A DNA stretch of 64,000 nt, taken from NCBI RefSeq assembly GCF_003851685.1, contig NZ_CP027727.1, forward strand, positions 4,092,001 to 4,156,000, read 5' to 3'. The notes below the pieces were generated by a model. That model was not told the DNA's origin. It saw nothing but the letters and a program-made list of their open reading frames with translations, and did no database searches. This document shows, piece by piece, positions 8,537 to 16,385 of this stretch. A program made the position numbers and the translations under genes. Source of the DNA: Pseudomonas sp. R5-89-07. Its GTDB lineage: Bacteria; Pseudomonadota; Gammaproteobacteria; Pseudomonadales; Pseudomonadaceae. Every line of letters begins with the position of its first letter. Within the stretch, counting starts at the first letter, position 1.

Positions 8537-9127
8537 ATGTCCGTTCCAAAGACGATGTTTCAACTCAGCGGTCGTGGTTACGCAGCTGCCAACCTTGCCC
8601 ATGCGACCCTTGTGATCATCGACGCCCAGAAGGAATACCTCAGCGGCCCACTCGCCCTCTCGGGCATGGACGCAGCGGTCGGCAACGTCAAGCAGTTGGT
8701 GGCCGCTGCGCGCAACGCCGGGCGGCCGATCGTGCATGTGCGCCACCTGGGTACCGTCGGCGGCCTGTTCGATCCACAAGGCGAGCGCGGCGAATTCATC
8801 CCCGGCCTGGAACCTGAAGGTGACGAAACCATCATCGGCAAGCTGCTGCCCAGCGCCTTTCACGGCACCGGCCTGGAAAAACACCTGCAGGACCTGGGTT
8901 CGCTGGACCTGATCGTCTGCGGTTTCATGAGCCACTCCAGCGTCAGCACCACCGTGCGCGCCGCCAAGAACCTCGGTTTTCGCTGCACCCTGGTAGAAGA
9001 TGCCTGCGCCACGCGCGACCTGCCCTACAAAGGTGGCGTGCTGAGCGCCGAGCACGTGCAGCAGACTGAAATGGCCATCATGGCCGACAACTTCGCCACC
9101 CTGGCGTTGACCAAAGATCTGATCTGA
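8537..9127 (+). CDS. Isochorismatase-fold protein without the usual catalytic Cys
   Basis: A 196-residue cysteine-hydrolase/isochorismatase-like protein. The family Asp (Asp29 in VIIDAQ) and Lys (Lys102 in IIGKLLPSAF) are present. The nucleophile motif, usually of the form G-x-x-T-H-x-C-V, reads GFMSHSSVSTT, so Ser135 stands where amidohydrolase members have Cys. The start at 8537 follows CAGGAG; an upstream in-frame ATG at 8429 would add 36 residues with no similarity and no ribosome-binding site. It could be a true isochorismatase-type enzyme (not all need Cys) or a non-hydrolytic homologue. Confidence 0.85.
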   Translation: MSVPKTMFQLSGRGYAAANLAHATLVIIDAQKEYLSGPLALSGMDAAVGNVKQLVAAARNAGRPIVHVRHLGTVGGLFDPQGERGEFIPGLEPEGDETIIGKLLPSAFHGTGLEKHLQDLGSLDLIVCGFMSHSSVSTTVRAAKNLGFRCTLVEDACATRDLPYKGGVLSAEHVQQTEMAIMADNFATLALTKDLI

Positions 9128-9269
9128 TCGCCGCCCTGATGAGCGGTGCGCCAATGTTCATTGCCCCGCTCATCTGCAAAGCGTACTCATTTCGCGCATT
9201 TACCTCGGGCACAGGAACAACCTGTGTATCTTCCGGTCGAAGGGCCGATACCCTGGAGGAAAGGTCGGA

Positions 9270-9590
9270 ATGAAGATATCCGATGGTTTTGATGCTCGTC
9301 GCTTGCGCCCCAAGGGCCCGAGCAACTGGCGTCTGCGCCTGGTGGCGGGCATTGCCGCGCTGCTGGCGATCGTAGGTTTGCTGTTGGCGGGCGCTGGTGG
9401 CGCCGGCCTGTTTGGGCATTCGCCTGCACTCGGCGAGCTGAATGCCAGCCCTGGCGGCTCGGCGATCCTGCTGGGGATCGGCCTGCTGGTGTTGTGGTTG
9501 GGGGTGTGGTTGTGGCGTCGCAGCCGGCGCAGGATGCGCCAGCCGCTGTCGTTGAATATCGCCTCGCACCTGATGAAAAAGCACGACTGA
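9270..9590 (+). CDS. Small two-helix membrane protein
   Basis: A 106-residue protein of unknown function with two hydrophobic segments, about residues 24-48 (Ala/Leu/Gly-rich) and 62-82. A basic patch (RRSRRRMR) follows the second helix. By the positive-inside rule both ends should lie in the cytoplasm. A strong ribosome-binding site (GGAGGAAAGG) stands before the ATG. It precedes the Smr and folE genes on the same strand with a 74-base gap, so co-transcription is possible. Confidence 0.75.
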   Translation: MKISDGFDARRLRPKGPSNWRLRLVAGIAALLAIVGLLLAGAGGAGLFGHSPALGELNASPGGSAILLGIGLLVLWLGVWLWRRSRRRMRQPLSLNIASHLMKKHD

Positions 9591-9664
9591 TGGCGCTTGA
9601 ATAGCATTTGCTGCGCCGTGGCCGCCGCGATTAGGTAAACTGCCCGCCCTTCGCGGAGGCTGAC

Positions 9665-10222
9665 ATGCAAGACGACGACTTTTCCCTGTTCAAGAACGAG
9701 CTGCGCGGCGTCAAGCCGATCAAGCACGATCGCGCCGACACCGGCAAACCCAAGACTGATCGGGCGCAAATCGCCAAGCTGCGCCAGGCCGCGACCGTGC
9801 GCAGCGATGCCACCACCGTGGATGGCCTGTCGGACCAGTTCGTGATCGACGTCGGCCCCGAAGATGAGTTGATGTGGGCCCGTGACGGCGTGCAGGAAAG
9901 CCAGATGCGCAAGCTCAAGGCCGGCCAGATTCCGTTCGAAGGCAGCCTCGACCTGCATGGCATGAGCGTGGAAAAAGCCCGGGAAACCCTCTGGGCCTTT
10001 CTTGCCGAAGCCACCAAATTCGAAATCCGCTGCGTGCGTGTCACCCATGGCAAGGCCGTGCGGCTGGACGGCAAGCGGCCGATGATCAAGAGCCACGTCA
10101 ATACCTGGCTGCGCCAGCATGCCCAGGTGCTCGGCTTTACGTCGTGCCAGGCCCGCCATGGCGGCGCCGGTGCGGTGTATGTGATGCTCAAGCGCACCAT
10201 GATGGAAGGCCGCGACGAGTAA
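9665..10222 (+). CDS. Smr/MutS2-domain protein
   Basis: A 185-residue protein with a C-terminal Smr domain: DLHG at residues 96-99, THGKAVR near 136 and ARHGGAGAVYV near 168. The N-terminal half is charged and probably flexible (FSLFKNELRGVKPIKHD). This architecture matches the small stand-alone Smr proteins (YfcN/SmrB type), which act as nucleases; E. coli SmrB cleaves mRNA at collided ribosomes. Assigning that role here is inference from family. It is followed by folE after 78 bases. Confidence 0.88.
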   Translation: MQDDDFSLFKNELRGVKPIKHDRADTGKPKTDRAQIAKLRQAATVRSDATTVDGLSDQFVIDVGPEDELMWARDGVQESQMRKLKAGQIPFEGSLDLHGMSVEKARETLWAFLAEATKFEIRCVRVTHGKAVRLDGKRPMIKSHVNTWLRQHAQVLGFTSCQARHGGAGAVYVMLKRTMMEGRDE

Positions 10223-10300
10223 CAAGTGCCATCGTCAGGCTTGCAGCGATGTGTCCGCCCCCGTAACCTTGCGCTTTGCGAAAATCCCACAGGTAGTTTC

Positions 10301-10846
10301 ATGTCCCTGGAACAGAATTACACAGAGATTCTCGGCCAACTCGGCGAGGACGTCTCCCGCGAGGGCCTGCTCGACACGCCAAAGCGTGCCGCCAAGGCGA
10401 TGCAGTACCTTTGCCGCGGTTACGAACAGACGTTGGAAGAAGTCACCAACGGCGCCCTGTTCAGCTCCGACAACAGCGAAATGGTGCTGGTCAAGGACAT
10501 CGAGTTGTACTCGCTGTGCGAACACCACCTGCTGCCGTTTATCGGCAAGGCCCACGTAGCGTATATCCCGAGCGGCAAAGTGCTGGGCCTGTCGAAGGTC
10601 GCGCGGATCGTCGACATGTATGCGCGTCGCCTGCAGATCCAGGAAAACCTCAGCCGCCAGATCGCTGATGCGGTGCTGGAAGTCACCGGCGCCCTCGGCG
10701 TGGCAGTAGTCATCGAGGCCAAGCACATGTGCATGATGATGCGCGGCGTGGAAAAACAGAATTCGTCGATGATCACGTCGGTGATGCTCGGTGAGTTTCG
10801 CGAAAACGCGGCCACCCGCAGCGAATTTCTCAGCCTGATCAAGTAA
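10301..10846 (+). CDS. folE: GTP cyclohydrolase I
   Basis: A 181-residue enzyme that converts GTP to 7,8-dihydroneopterin triphosphate, the first step of folate synthesis. The zinc-binding residues are visible as Cys73 and His76 ([10 protein letters not shown]) and Cys144 (KHMCMMMRG). The length is typical of the short bacterial type I enzyme. The ATG at 10301 fits homologues; an upstream in-frame start at 10226 would add an unrelated extension. The ribosome-binding site (AGGTAG) is weak. A terminator follows at once. Pseudomonas often has more than one folE; which paralogue this is cannot be decided from the window. Confidence 0.95.
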   Translation: MSLEQNYTEILGQLGEDVSREGLLDTPKRAAKAMQYLCRGYEQTLEEVTNGALFSSDNSEMVLVKDIELYSLCEHHLLPFIGKAHVAYIPSGKVLGLSKVARIVDMYARRLQIQENLSRQIADAVLEVTGALGVAVVIEAKHMCMMMRGVEKQNSSMITSVMLGEFRENAATRSEFLSLIK

Positions 10847-10864
10847 ATGGCTGCGTAGGAAAAG

Positions 10865-10890
10865 ACCGGCGTTCATCGTCGGTTTTTTTT
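10865..10890 (+). terminator. Rho-independent terminator after folE
   Basis: ACCGGCG pairs with CGTCGGT (one mismatch) around a TTCAT loop and is followed by a run of eight T residues. It ends 19 bases after the folE stop. Confidence 0.75.
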
Positions 10891-10948
10891 CGCCCGCAAA
10901 ATTCAGGTAAGCTGCGACCCCTTCTTCATGGGCAAGAGGTTTTCAGCC

Positions 10949-11320
10949 ATGTTCGTCAAAGCACTTCGAGTCGGCCTCGGCCAGATCATTATCGCCAGCG
11001 ACTTCCTGACCCGCCCGCGCAAAAAACAGCGCCCCGCCGAACAACAGGCCCAGGTGAACGAAGCGGCCAAGGACCTGACCCTGTATCAGTTCCATGCCTG
11101 CCCGTTCTGCGTGAAGACCCGTCGCACCCTGCACCGCCTGAATGTGCCTGTGGCGCTCAAGGACGCAAAAAACAACGCGCAAGACCGCCAGACCCTTCTG
11201 GAGCAAGGCGGCAAGATCAAGGTGCCGTGCCTGCGCATCGAAGAAAACGGCCAGACCACCTGGATGTACGACTCCAAGGTCATCATCGATTACCTGGACA
11301 AGCGCTTCGCCGCGATCTGA
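10949..11320 (+). CDS. Glutaredoxin/GST-N-domain protein with N-terminal helix
   Basis: A 123-residue protein with a thioredoxin-fold domain carrying a CPFC redox motif at residues 51-54 (LYQFHACPFCVKTRR) and the cis-Pro region KVPCLRIEE. The first 20 residues are hydrophobic and amphipathic (FVKALRVGLGQIIIASDFL) and may attach it to the membrane. The chosen ATG at 10949 has AAGAGG nine bases upstream; an earlier in-frame ATG at 10928 lacks one. It probably reduces disulphides or glutathione adducts with glutathione. The partner is unknown. Confidence 0.8.
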   Translation: MFVKALRVGLGQIIIASDFLTRPRKKQRPAEQQAQVNEAAKDLTLYQFHACPFCVKTRRTLHRLNVPVALKDAKNNAQDRQTLLEQGGKIKVPCLRIEENGQTTWMYDSKVIIDYLDKRFAAI

Positions 11321-11337
11321 CAGACCTGTGCGCTCCA

Positions 11338-11366
11338 ATGTGAGAGGGGCTTGCCCCCTCCCACAT
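11338..11366. repeat. Single REP hairpin
   Basis: One REP unit in perfect hairpin form, with ATGTG and GAGGGG arms around CTTG and closing in CCCACAT. It fills the gap between two convergent genes and touches the stop codon of the AtuA-related gene at 11367, so it may serve as a shared 3' end. Confidence 0.8.
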
Positions 11367-11687
11367 TTAGTCTGGCATTACCAAGTCAAGGTCCAGCAGC
11401 GCCGAGCCCAGGCACTTGCCATGGGCATCCAGCGCCAGCGAGCGCGTCACGCCGCCGCGCAGGATGCCTGGCAACACAAAATTGAGCGCCTGCACGTTGG
11501 GCAACTCATAACGTCGCACCGGCGCCGCGCCGGGTTCCAGCAGGCCCGCGAAAAATTCGGCGACGCGCTCGGCGGTGAGCTGTTCACACAGCAACGGGTA
11601 ATCCTCGGCGCGGTAGGCAATGATCGAAATGTTCGAGGTGTCGCCCTTATCCCCGGTGCGGGAGTGGGCCAATGCGTGCAACTTCAT
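11367..11687 (-). CDS. AtuA-related small protein
   Basis: A 106-residue protein recognised as the AtuA C-terminal-domain-like family (start MKLHALAHSRTGDKGDTSNIS). In many bacteria this short protein is encoded next to, or fused to, an AtuA/DUF1446 protein. Here its ATG overlaps the AtuA stop by four bases (ATGA), which indicates coupled translation and probably a complex. The biochemical role is unknown. It is the last gene of the CitMHS-AtuA-AtuA-related unit. Confidence 0.85.
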   Translation of the reverse strand: MKLHALAHSRTGDKGDTSNISIIAYRAEDYPLLCEQLTAERVAEFFAGLLEPGAAPVRRYELPNVQALNFVLPGILRGGVTRSLALDAHGKCLGSALLDLDLVMPD

Positions 11688-13009
11688 GCGTCTATCCTCG
11701 GTTTGACCTTGTCGCGGGGCAGCAGCAGCGACGCCACCGCCACCACCTGGCGCACGCTCTTGCTCGCCCCGCCGCCGCCGGACGGGCCGTTGGTGTAGAG
11801 GGTTTCCACTTCATTGCCGACGCGCACGGCGTCGCTGCGTTCTTCACAACGGGCGGCGACCCTCAGGCGCACCTCCCAAGGCTCGACGGTGCTGCGCGGG
11901 CCGTGCAATGACTCCATGCCGATCAACTCGGCGCGTACGTCCTGCATCTTCACGCCGATCAGTTCCAGACGCTTGAGCACCACCTCCCGTGCCAGTTGCG
12001 CTCGTGCGACAGCGCCGGGGCCGCCATAGGACATCTGCCCCTCACCGATCCAGCCGTCCAGGTAACCGACACTGACCTTCAATTGCTCCGGCCGCGCCTG
12101 TCCTGTCGCCCCTTGCGCACGCACCCGATCGAGGCTTTCCTCGACAAAACCTACCTGGGAAAAGTCGGCAGTCACGTCGGGCGTCAGGTACGCCGCCGGA
12201 TCGTGCACTTCGTAGATCAACTGCTCGGTGCAGGTCGCCCGACTGACTCGCCCACCGGAGCCTGCAACCTTGGTGATCAAGGCATTGCCGTCGGCATCGA
12301 CCTCGGCCAACGGAAAGCCGAGGCGGGCCAGGTCATCCACATCCTTGAAACCAGGGTCGGCGAAGTAACCACCGCTGATTTGTCCCGCACATTCGAGCAA
12401 ATGCCCCACCAGGGTGCCTCTGCCCAGGCGCTGCCAGTCGTCGGCGGCCCAGCCGAATTCAAACATCTGCGGCGCGAGAAACAATGACGGGTCGGCCACG
12501 CGCCCTGTAATCACAACGTCGGCATCAGCGTGCAGGGCGTCAAGGATGCCATCCACACCCAGGTAGGCATTCGCCGAAATCAGCCGTTCACCCAGGGCGG
12601 CAACCGTCTGGCCATTATCCAACAGCTGCCTGGGATTCAACACGCTGAGCACATCGTCCCCAACCACGGCGGCAACCTTGAGGCTCAAGCCCAACTCACC
12701 GGCAATCCGTCGGACTTCAACAGCCGCCGCCACCGGGTTGGCCGCGCCCATATTGGTGATCACGCGCAGGCGACGACGCCCCGCTTTAACACCTACAAAC
12801 GGCAAAACACGGCGCATACGCTCACTCAGCAGCGGGTCGTAACCGCTCTGTGGGTCGCTGATTCTCGCCTGTTGGGCCAGGGCAATCGTACGTTCGGCCA
12901 GGCATTCGAACACCAGATAATCCAGGTCGCCCTGTTCGGCCAGCTCCACGGCGGGTTCGATGCGGTCACCGGAGTAGCCGGCACCGGCGCCGATGCGCAA
13001 GGTTTTCAT
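11684..13009 (-). CDS. AtuA-family protein (DUF1446)
   Basis: A 441-residue protein of the acyclic-terpene-utilisation AtuA family. Visible marks are the N-terminal MKTLRIGAGAGYSGDRIEPA, ITNMGAANP near residue 85, and the Gly-rich GPSGGGGASKS near the C-terminus. AtuA was named from the citronellol/geraniol cluster of P. aeruginosa, but homologues are widespread and their reaction is not established. It starts one base after the CitMHS stop. No Atu acyl-CoA enzymes are nearby, so a terpene role here is doubtful; use of an organic acid brought in by the transporter is an alternative inference. Confidence 0.85.
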   Translation of the reverse strand: MKTLRIGAGAGYSGDRIEPAVELAEQGDLDYLVFECLAERTIALAQQARISDPQSGYDPLLSERMRRVLPFVGVKAGRRRLRVITNMGAANPVAAAVEVRRIAGELGLSLKVAAVVGDDVLSVLNPRQLLDNGQTVAALGERLISANAYLGVDGILDALHADADVVITGRVADPSLFLAPQMFEFGWAADDWQRLGRGTLVGHLLECAGQISGGYFADPGFKDVDDLARLGFPLAEVDADGNALITKVAGSGGRVSRATCTEQLIYEVHDPAAYLTPDVTADFSQVGFVEESLDRVRAQGATGQARPEQLKVSVGYLDGWIGEGQMSYGGPGAVARAQLAREVVLKRLELIGVKMQDVRAELIGMESLHGPRSTVEPWEVRLRVAARCEERSDAVRVGNEVETLYTNGPSGGGGASKSVRQVVAVASLLLPRDKVKPRIDA

Positions 13010-13010
13010 C

Positions 13011-14303
13011 TCAGATAACTCCCAGGAGCAGCGCGGTCAGGGTCATCAGCACCGACGCGGCAAACAGAAAAGGAATGGTGAAGCGCTGGTGATCGGCCAA
13101 TTCGATCTTGCACAAACCCACCAGCAGAAAGGTCGCGGGGGTCAGCGGACTGACCGGGAAACCCGTGGTGTGCACACCCAGCAGCGAGGCCTGGGCCACC
13201 TGCAGCGGGTCGACGCCCAGGGCCTTGCCGACTTCGGCGATCACCGGCATCACGCCGAAATAGTAGGAATCGGGGTCGAACAGCATGCTCAACGGCATGG
13301 AAATAAAACCCACCACCGCCGGGATCAATTTGCCGTGGCCCGCAGGAATCTGCGCCACCGCCACTTCGGCGATGGCCTTGAGCATGCCGGTGCCTTGCAT
13401 GATGCCGGTGAACACCCCGGCGGCGAGCAGGATGCTGGCCATGGTCAGGGCGGTCTTGGCATGGGCATCGATGCGGGCGCGCTGGGCGTCGACGTTGGGG
13501 TAGTTGATACACAGCGCCACCACCGTGCCGAGCATGAACATCACCACCGGGTCGACCCAGCCGGCGATCATCACCACCATCACCAGCACGGTCAGGATCA
13601 GGTTGACCCAGAACAGCCGTGGACGGCGCAGCTTGATGTCATCGTCACTGAGCACCCGCTGCGGCACCGCGTCCACGCTGGAACCGGCGCCCAGGCCCAG
13701 GCGTTTTTCTTCTCGGTGGCCCAGCCACCAGGCGCAGGCGAATACAAAGACCAGCCCGACAATCTGCACCGGGATCAGCGGCTGGAACAGGTCCGCCACC
13801 GGCACATGCAGCGCCGCCGACGAGCGCAGCACCGGGCCGGTCCAGGGCAGGAAGTTGACCCCGGCGGCCATGGCACAGACACAGGCAAGGATGCGCTTGT
13901 CGATGCCCAGCCGGGTGTACAGCGGCAACATCGCCGGTACCGTCACCAGGAAGGTCACCGCGCCGGAACCGTCCAGGTGTACCAGCAGTGCCAGGGTCGC
14001 CGTGCCGACGACAATGCGTGTAGGACGCGTGCCCACCGTGAGCAGGATGCGATCAATGATCGGGTCGAGCATGCCGGCGTCGGTCATGATCCCGAAGAAC
14101 AGGATCGCAAACACGAACATGCCCACTACGGGGGCGACATTCTTGATGCCGGTAATGATGAACGCGCTGGTTTGCAGGCCGAAACCGCCGAGCAGCGCGG
14201 CGATGATCGGCAAGGCAATCAGGGCCACCAGGGGCGAGAGGCGCTTGCTCATGACGGCGGCGAGCAGGCAGAGGATGGTGATGACACCCAGGGTTGCGAG
14301 CAT
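13011..14303 (-). CDS. CitMHS-family citrate/organic-acid transporter
   Basis: A 430-residue integral membrane protein with ten or more hydrophobic helices. It matches the CitMHS family (metal-citrate:proton symporters), for example at LVHLDGSGAVTFLVTVPAMLPLY and VNFLPWTGPVLR. It is first of a three-gene unit with the AtuA-type genes and divergent from a LysR regulator. The family moves citrate complexed with Mg or Ca ions, but many members have other di- or tricarboxylates, so the substrate here is not settled. Confidence 0.88.
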   Translation of the reverse strand: MLATLGVITILCLLAAVMSKRLSPLVALIALPIIAALLGGFGLQTSAFIITGIKNVAPVVGMFVFAILFFGIMTDAGMLDPIIDRILLTVGTRPTRIVVGTATLALLVHLDGSGAVTFLVTVPAMLPLYTRLGIDKRILACVCAMAAGVNFLPWTGPVLRSSAALHVPVADLFQPLIPVQIVGLVFVFACAWWLGHREEKRLGLGAGSSVDAVPQRVLSDDDIKLRRPRLFWVNLILTVLVMVVMIAGWVDPVVMFMLGTVVALCINYPNVDAQRARIDAHAKTALTMASILLAAGVFTGIMQGTGMLKAIAEVAVAQIPAGHGKLIPAVVGFISMPLSMLFDPDSYYFGVMPVIAEVGKALGVDPLQVAQASLLGVHTTGFPVSPLTPATFLLVGLCKIELADHQRFTIPFLFAASVLMTLTALLLGVI

Positions 14304-14350
14304 GGGGTACTCCAGGGCGGCCTTGTGGCCGGTTATTGTTTTCCCTGGAG

Positions 14351-14391
14351 TATTGGAATCAGGTTAGGCTTTGTAAATTGGAATATTCAGG
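14351..14391. promoter_or_regulatory. Repeated ATTGGAAT element, possible LysR operator
   Basis: TATTGGAATCAGG (14351-14363) and AATTGGAATATTCAGG (14376-14391) form a direct repeat with a 25-base step in the divergent gap between the CitMHS operon and the LysR gene. LysR regulators usually bind such gaps at paired sites, so this is the best candidate operator. Inference from position and repetition. Confidence 0.45.
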
Positions 14392-14427
14392 CACCCGCGT
14401 TCGGAAAAACAAAATGAAGCTGCCGTT

Positions 14428-15324
14428 ATGAAAAACAGCATCCAACACATCCAGGCGTTCCTCGCCGTGGCTCGCACGGGCAGCTTCACCAAGGCCGCCA
14501 ACGAGCTGAACCTGTCCCCTTCGGCGCTGACCGTGCAAGTTCAACAGCTGGAAGAATGGCTGGGCGTCGCCCTGCTCGACCGCAGCCCGCGCCATGTGAG
14601 CATCACCGCCGCCGGCCAGGATGCCCGCGGCCCCATGGAAAAACTGCTGCTGGACCTGGACAACATCGTCACCGGCTCGCGTGACCTCGCGGCCCTGCGC
14701 CGTGGCGTCGTGACCATCGCCGCCCTGCCCTCGGTGTGCGCCGGCAGCCTGCCGCCGGTGTTGCGTCTGTTTCGGCAACGCTTCGCCGGGATCGAAGTGC
14801 GCCTGCACGACCTCGTGGCCCACCGCATCCATGCCCAGGTGCGTTCCGGCGAGGTGGACTTCGGCATCGGCGTACGCGCGCGCCTGAGCCACGGCCTGGA
14901 TTTTGTGCCGGTGCTCAATGACCGCTTGTGCGCATTCGTGCCGCTGGGGCACGCCCTCGCCCATCATCGGCAACTGAGCCTGGCCCAACTGGCGGACCAG
15001 GCGATCATCCTCACCGGGCGCGACAGCAGCGTGCGCGAGCAGGTGGATACGCTGTTCGATGAGACGCGGTTGACGCTGAATGCGGGCATGGAGGCCAACT
15101 ACATGTCCACGGTGCTGGCGCTGGTGCGCCAGGGGTTGGGGATCAGCGTGCTGCCGGAATCGGCGGCGGACAGCCTGGAGGGGTTGAAGCGGATCGACAT
15201 TGATCATCCCGGCGTGAACAGGGAAATCGGCTTGATCAGTCGCAGTGGGATGGCATTGAGCCCGGCGGCGCAGCGCTGCTTTGACCTGCTCAATGAAGCA
15301 TTATCTGGCACACCATCGGACTAA
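14428..15324 (+). CDS. LysR-family regulator of the CitMHS/AtuA unit
   Basis: A 298-residue LysR-type regulator. The N-terminal winged HTH is at residues 1-60 (FLAVARTGSFTKAANELNLSPSALTVQVQQLE) and the periplasmic-binding-like effector domain follows from about 90. It is divergently transcribed from the CitMHS-AtuA unit across 124 bases, the classic arrangement for local control. The likely inducer is the transported acid or its metabolite, which is an inference. Confidence 0.9.
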   Translation: MKNSIQHIQAFLAVARTGSFTKAANELNLSPSALTVQVQQLEEWLGVALLDRSPRHVSITAAGQDARGPMEKLLLDLDNIVTGSRDLAALRRGVVTIAALPSVCAGSLPPVLRLFRQRFAGIEVRLHDLVAHRIHAQVRSGEVDFGIGVRARLSHGLDFVPVLNDRLCAFVPLGHALAHHRQLSLAQLADQAIILTGRDSSVREQVDTLFDETRLTLNAGMEANYMSTVLALVRQGLGISVLPESAADSLEGLKRIDIDHPGVNREIGLISRSGMALSPAAQRCFDLLNEALSGTPSD

Positions 15325-15344
15325 ATGTGGCAGGGGCAAGGCTC

Positions 15345-15445
15345 TTGTAGGAGCGAGCTTGCTCGCGAAGAACTCAGGGCCACCGCGTTTATCCAGAATG
15401 AACGCGTTGCCTGCACGTTTTTCGCGAGCAAGCTCGCTCCTACAA
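15345..15445. repeat. REPIN, GAGCAAGCTC class
   Basis: A 101-base inverted pair with ends TTGTAGGAGCGAGCTTGCTC and its reverse complement. The centre contains AACTCAGGGC and AACGCGTTGCCTG. It lies between the convergent LysR and GST genes. A near-identical copy of the same length is at 31678-31778. This is a different REP class from the GGGGGCTTGCCCCC elements. Confidence 0.88.
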
Positions 15446-15473
15446 TGAGCCCATCCCCCCCTGGGAAGGTGGC

Positions 15474-16076
15474 TCAGTCCAGCATCGCCACATGTTTTGG
15501 ATGACTGGCCACGCGCTGCAACCATGCCTGCACCGCCGGATAAGGCGCCAGATCAAACCCACCTTCATGGGCCACATGGGTGTAGGCATACAACGCGATG
15601 TCGGCGATCGAATACTGCTCGCCCACCAGATACGGCGTGGCTTGCAACTGACGCTCCATGACTTTCAGCGCCTTGTAACCGCCCTTGTGGGTGGTTTTGT
15701 ATTCCTCCAGACGATCTTCCGGCATGTTCAGGTAAAACTGAATGAACCGTGCCACTGCAATATACGGTTCATGACTGTATTGCTCGAAGAATTGCCACTG
15801 CAACACCTGGGTGCGCAAGCGCGGTTCGCTCGGTAAAAATTCGCTGCCATCGGCGAGGAAGTTGAGGATCGCATTGGACTCCCACAGGCAGGTTCCATCT
15901 TCCAGTTCCAGCACCGGAATCTTGCCGTTGGGGTTCTTGGCAAGGAATTCTGCGGTTTGGGTGTCACCCTTGAGGATATCCACATCAATCCACTGATACG
16001 GGATACCCAATAGGTTGAGCATCAATTTGACCTTGTAGCAGTTGCCCGACCTGTAATCGCCATAAACCTTGTACAT
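15474..16076 (-). CDS. Glutathione S-transferase family protein
   Basis: A 200-residue GST. The N-terminal thioredoxin-fold domain starts MYKVYGDYRSGNCYKVKLML and carries the glutathione-binding loop NPNGKIPVLELEDG and the ESNAIL motif (residues about 48-72). An all-helical C-terminal domain follows, with the N-capping region YSIADIALYAYTH near 160. The substrate is unknown. It is divergent from the azgA-type permease gene and monocistronic. Confidence 0.9.
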   Translation of the reverse strand: MYKVYGDYRSGNCYKVKLMLNLLGIPYQWIDVDILKGDTQTAEFLAKNPNGKIPVLELEDGTCLWESNAILNFLADGSEFLPSEPRLRTQVLQWQFFEQYSHEPYIAVARFIQFYLNMPEDRLEEYKTTHKGGYKALKVMERQLQATPYLVGEQYSIADIALYAYTHVAHEGGFDLAPYPAVQAWLQRVASHPKHVAMLD

Positions 16077-16245
16077 GGGCTCCCCTTATGCCGCTTTGCG
16101 CGCTCCGACCGAGCGCTTGCGCCAACAAAGTGAGGGTATCGAGGGATGGTTTCAAGGCATCCGGCACAATTAAATGCGCTGGCCCGCCGTGGAAGCTGCC
16201 TTTCATCCCCTTCCACCCGGATTATCGAAAACATTATTTGCTTTA

Positions 16246-16257
16246 TTTGTATACAAA
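16246..16257. promoter_or_regulatory. TTTGTATACAAA palindrome, possible GntR-type operator
   Basis: A perfect 12-base palindrome 129 bases before the purine permease start. The core TTGTATACAA recurs at 24505-24514 in front of puuE, and a close variant stands at 24309-24320 in front of uraH. FCD/GntR regulators commonly bind TTGTNNACAA-like palindromes (family knowledge). The regulator is not in the window. Confidence 0.55.
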
Positions 16258-16282
16258 AGCATAATTCGCTTCGTGCGAGTTC

Positions 16283-16298
16283 CTGACCTACTGGTCAA
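16283..16298. promoter_or_regulatory. TGACC-N4-GGTCA site, RutR-like
   Basis: CTGACCTACTGGTCAA matches the E. coli RutR consensus TTGACCANNTGGTCAA at 12 of 14 defined positions. It lies 87 bases before the permease start. Related TGACCA sequences are at 24414 and 30738. RutR-like TetR regulators respond to pyrimidine or purine signals; which regulator acts here is unknown. Confidence 0.45.
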
Positions 16299-16385
16299 CA
16301 AAACCCGCCAGTACCTCAAAGCGCTGTTGCCCACTCATGTGACCGGCGCTGGAAATAACAATAAAACGATTGAGGAGTACTCGCT

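Larger units (their letters stand above)
16077..16385. other. Divergent regulatory gap, GST / purine permease
   Basis: This 309-base gap holds two palindromic sites (listed separately at 16246 and 16283), an AT-rich stretch around 16225-16265, and the ribosome-binding site GAGGAG for the permease. No gene is seen in it. Confidence 0.6.

Noticed and set aside
12993..14417. Plus-strand frame of 474 codons opposite the CitMHS gene
   Set aside because: His/Gln/Arg-rich shadow of a clear membrane transporter on the minus strand.
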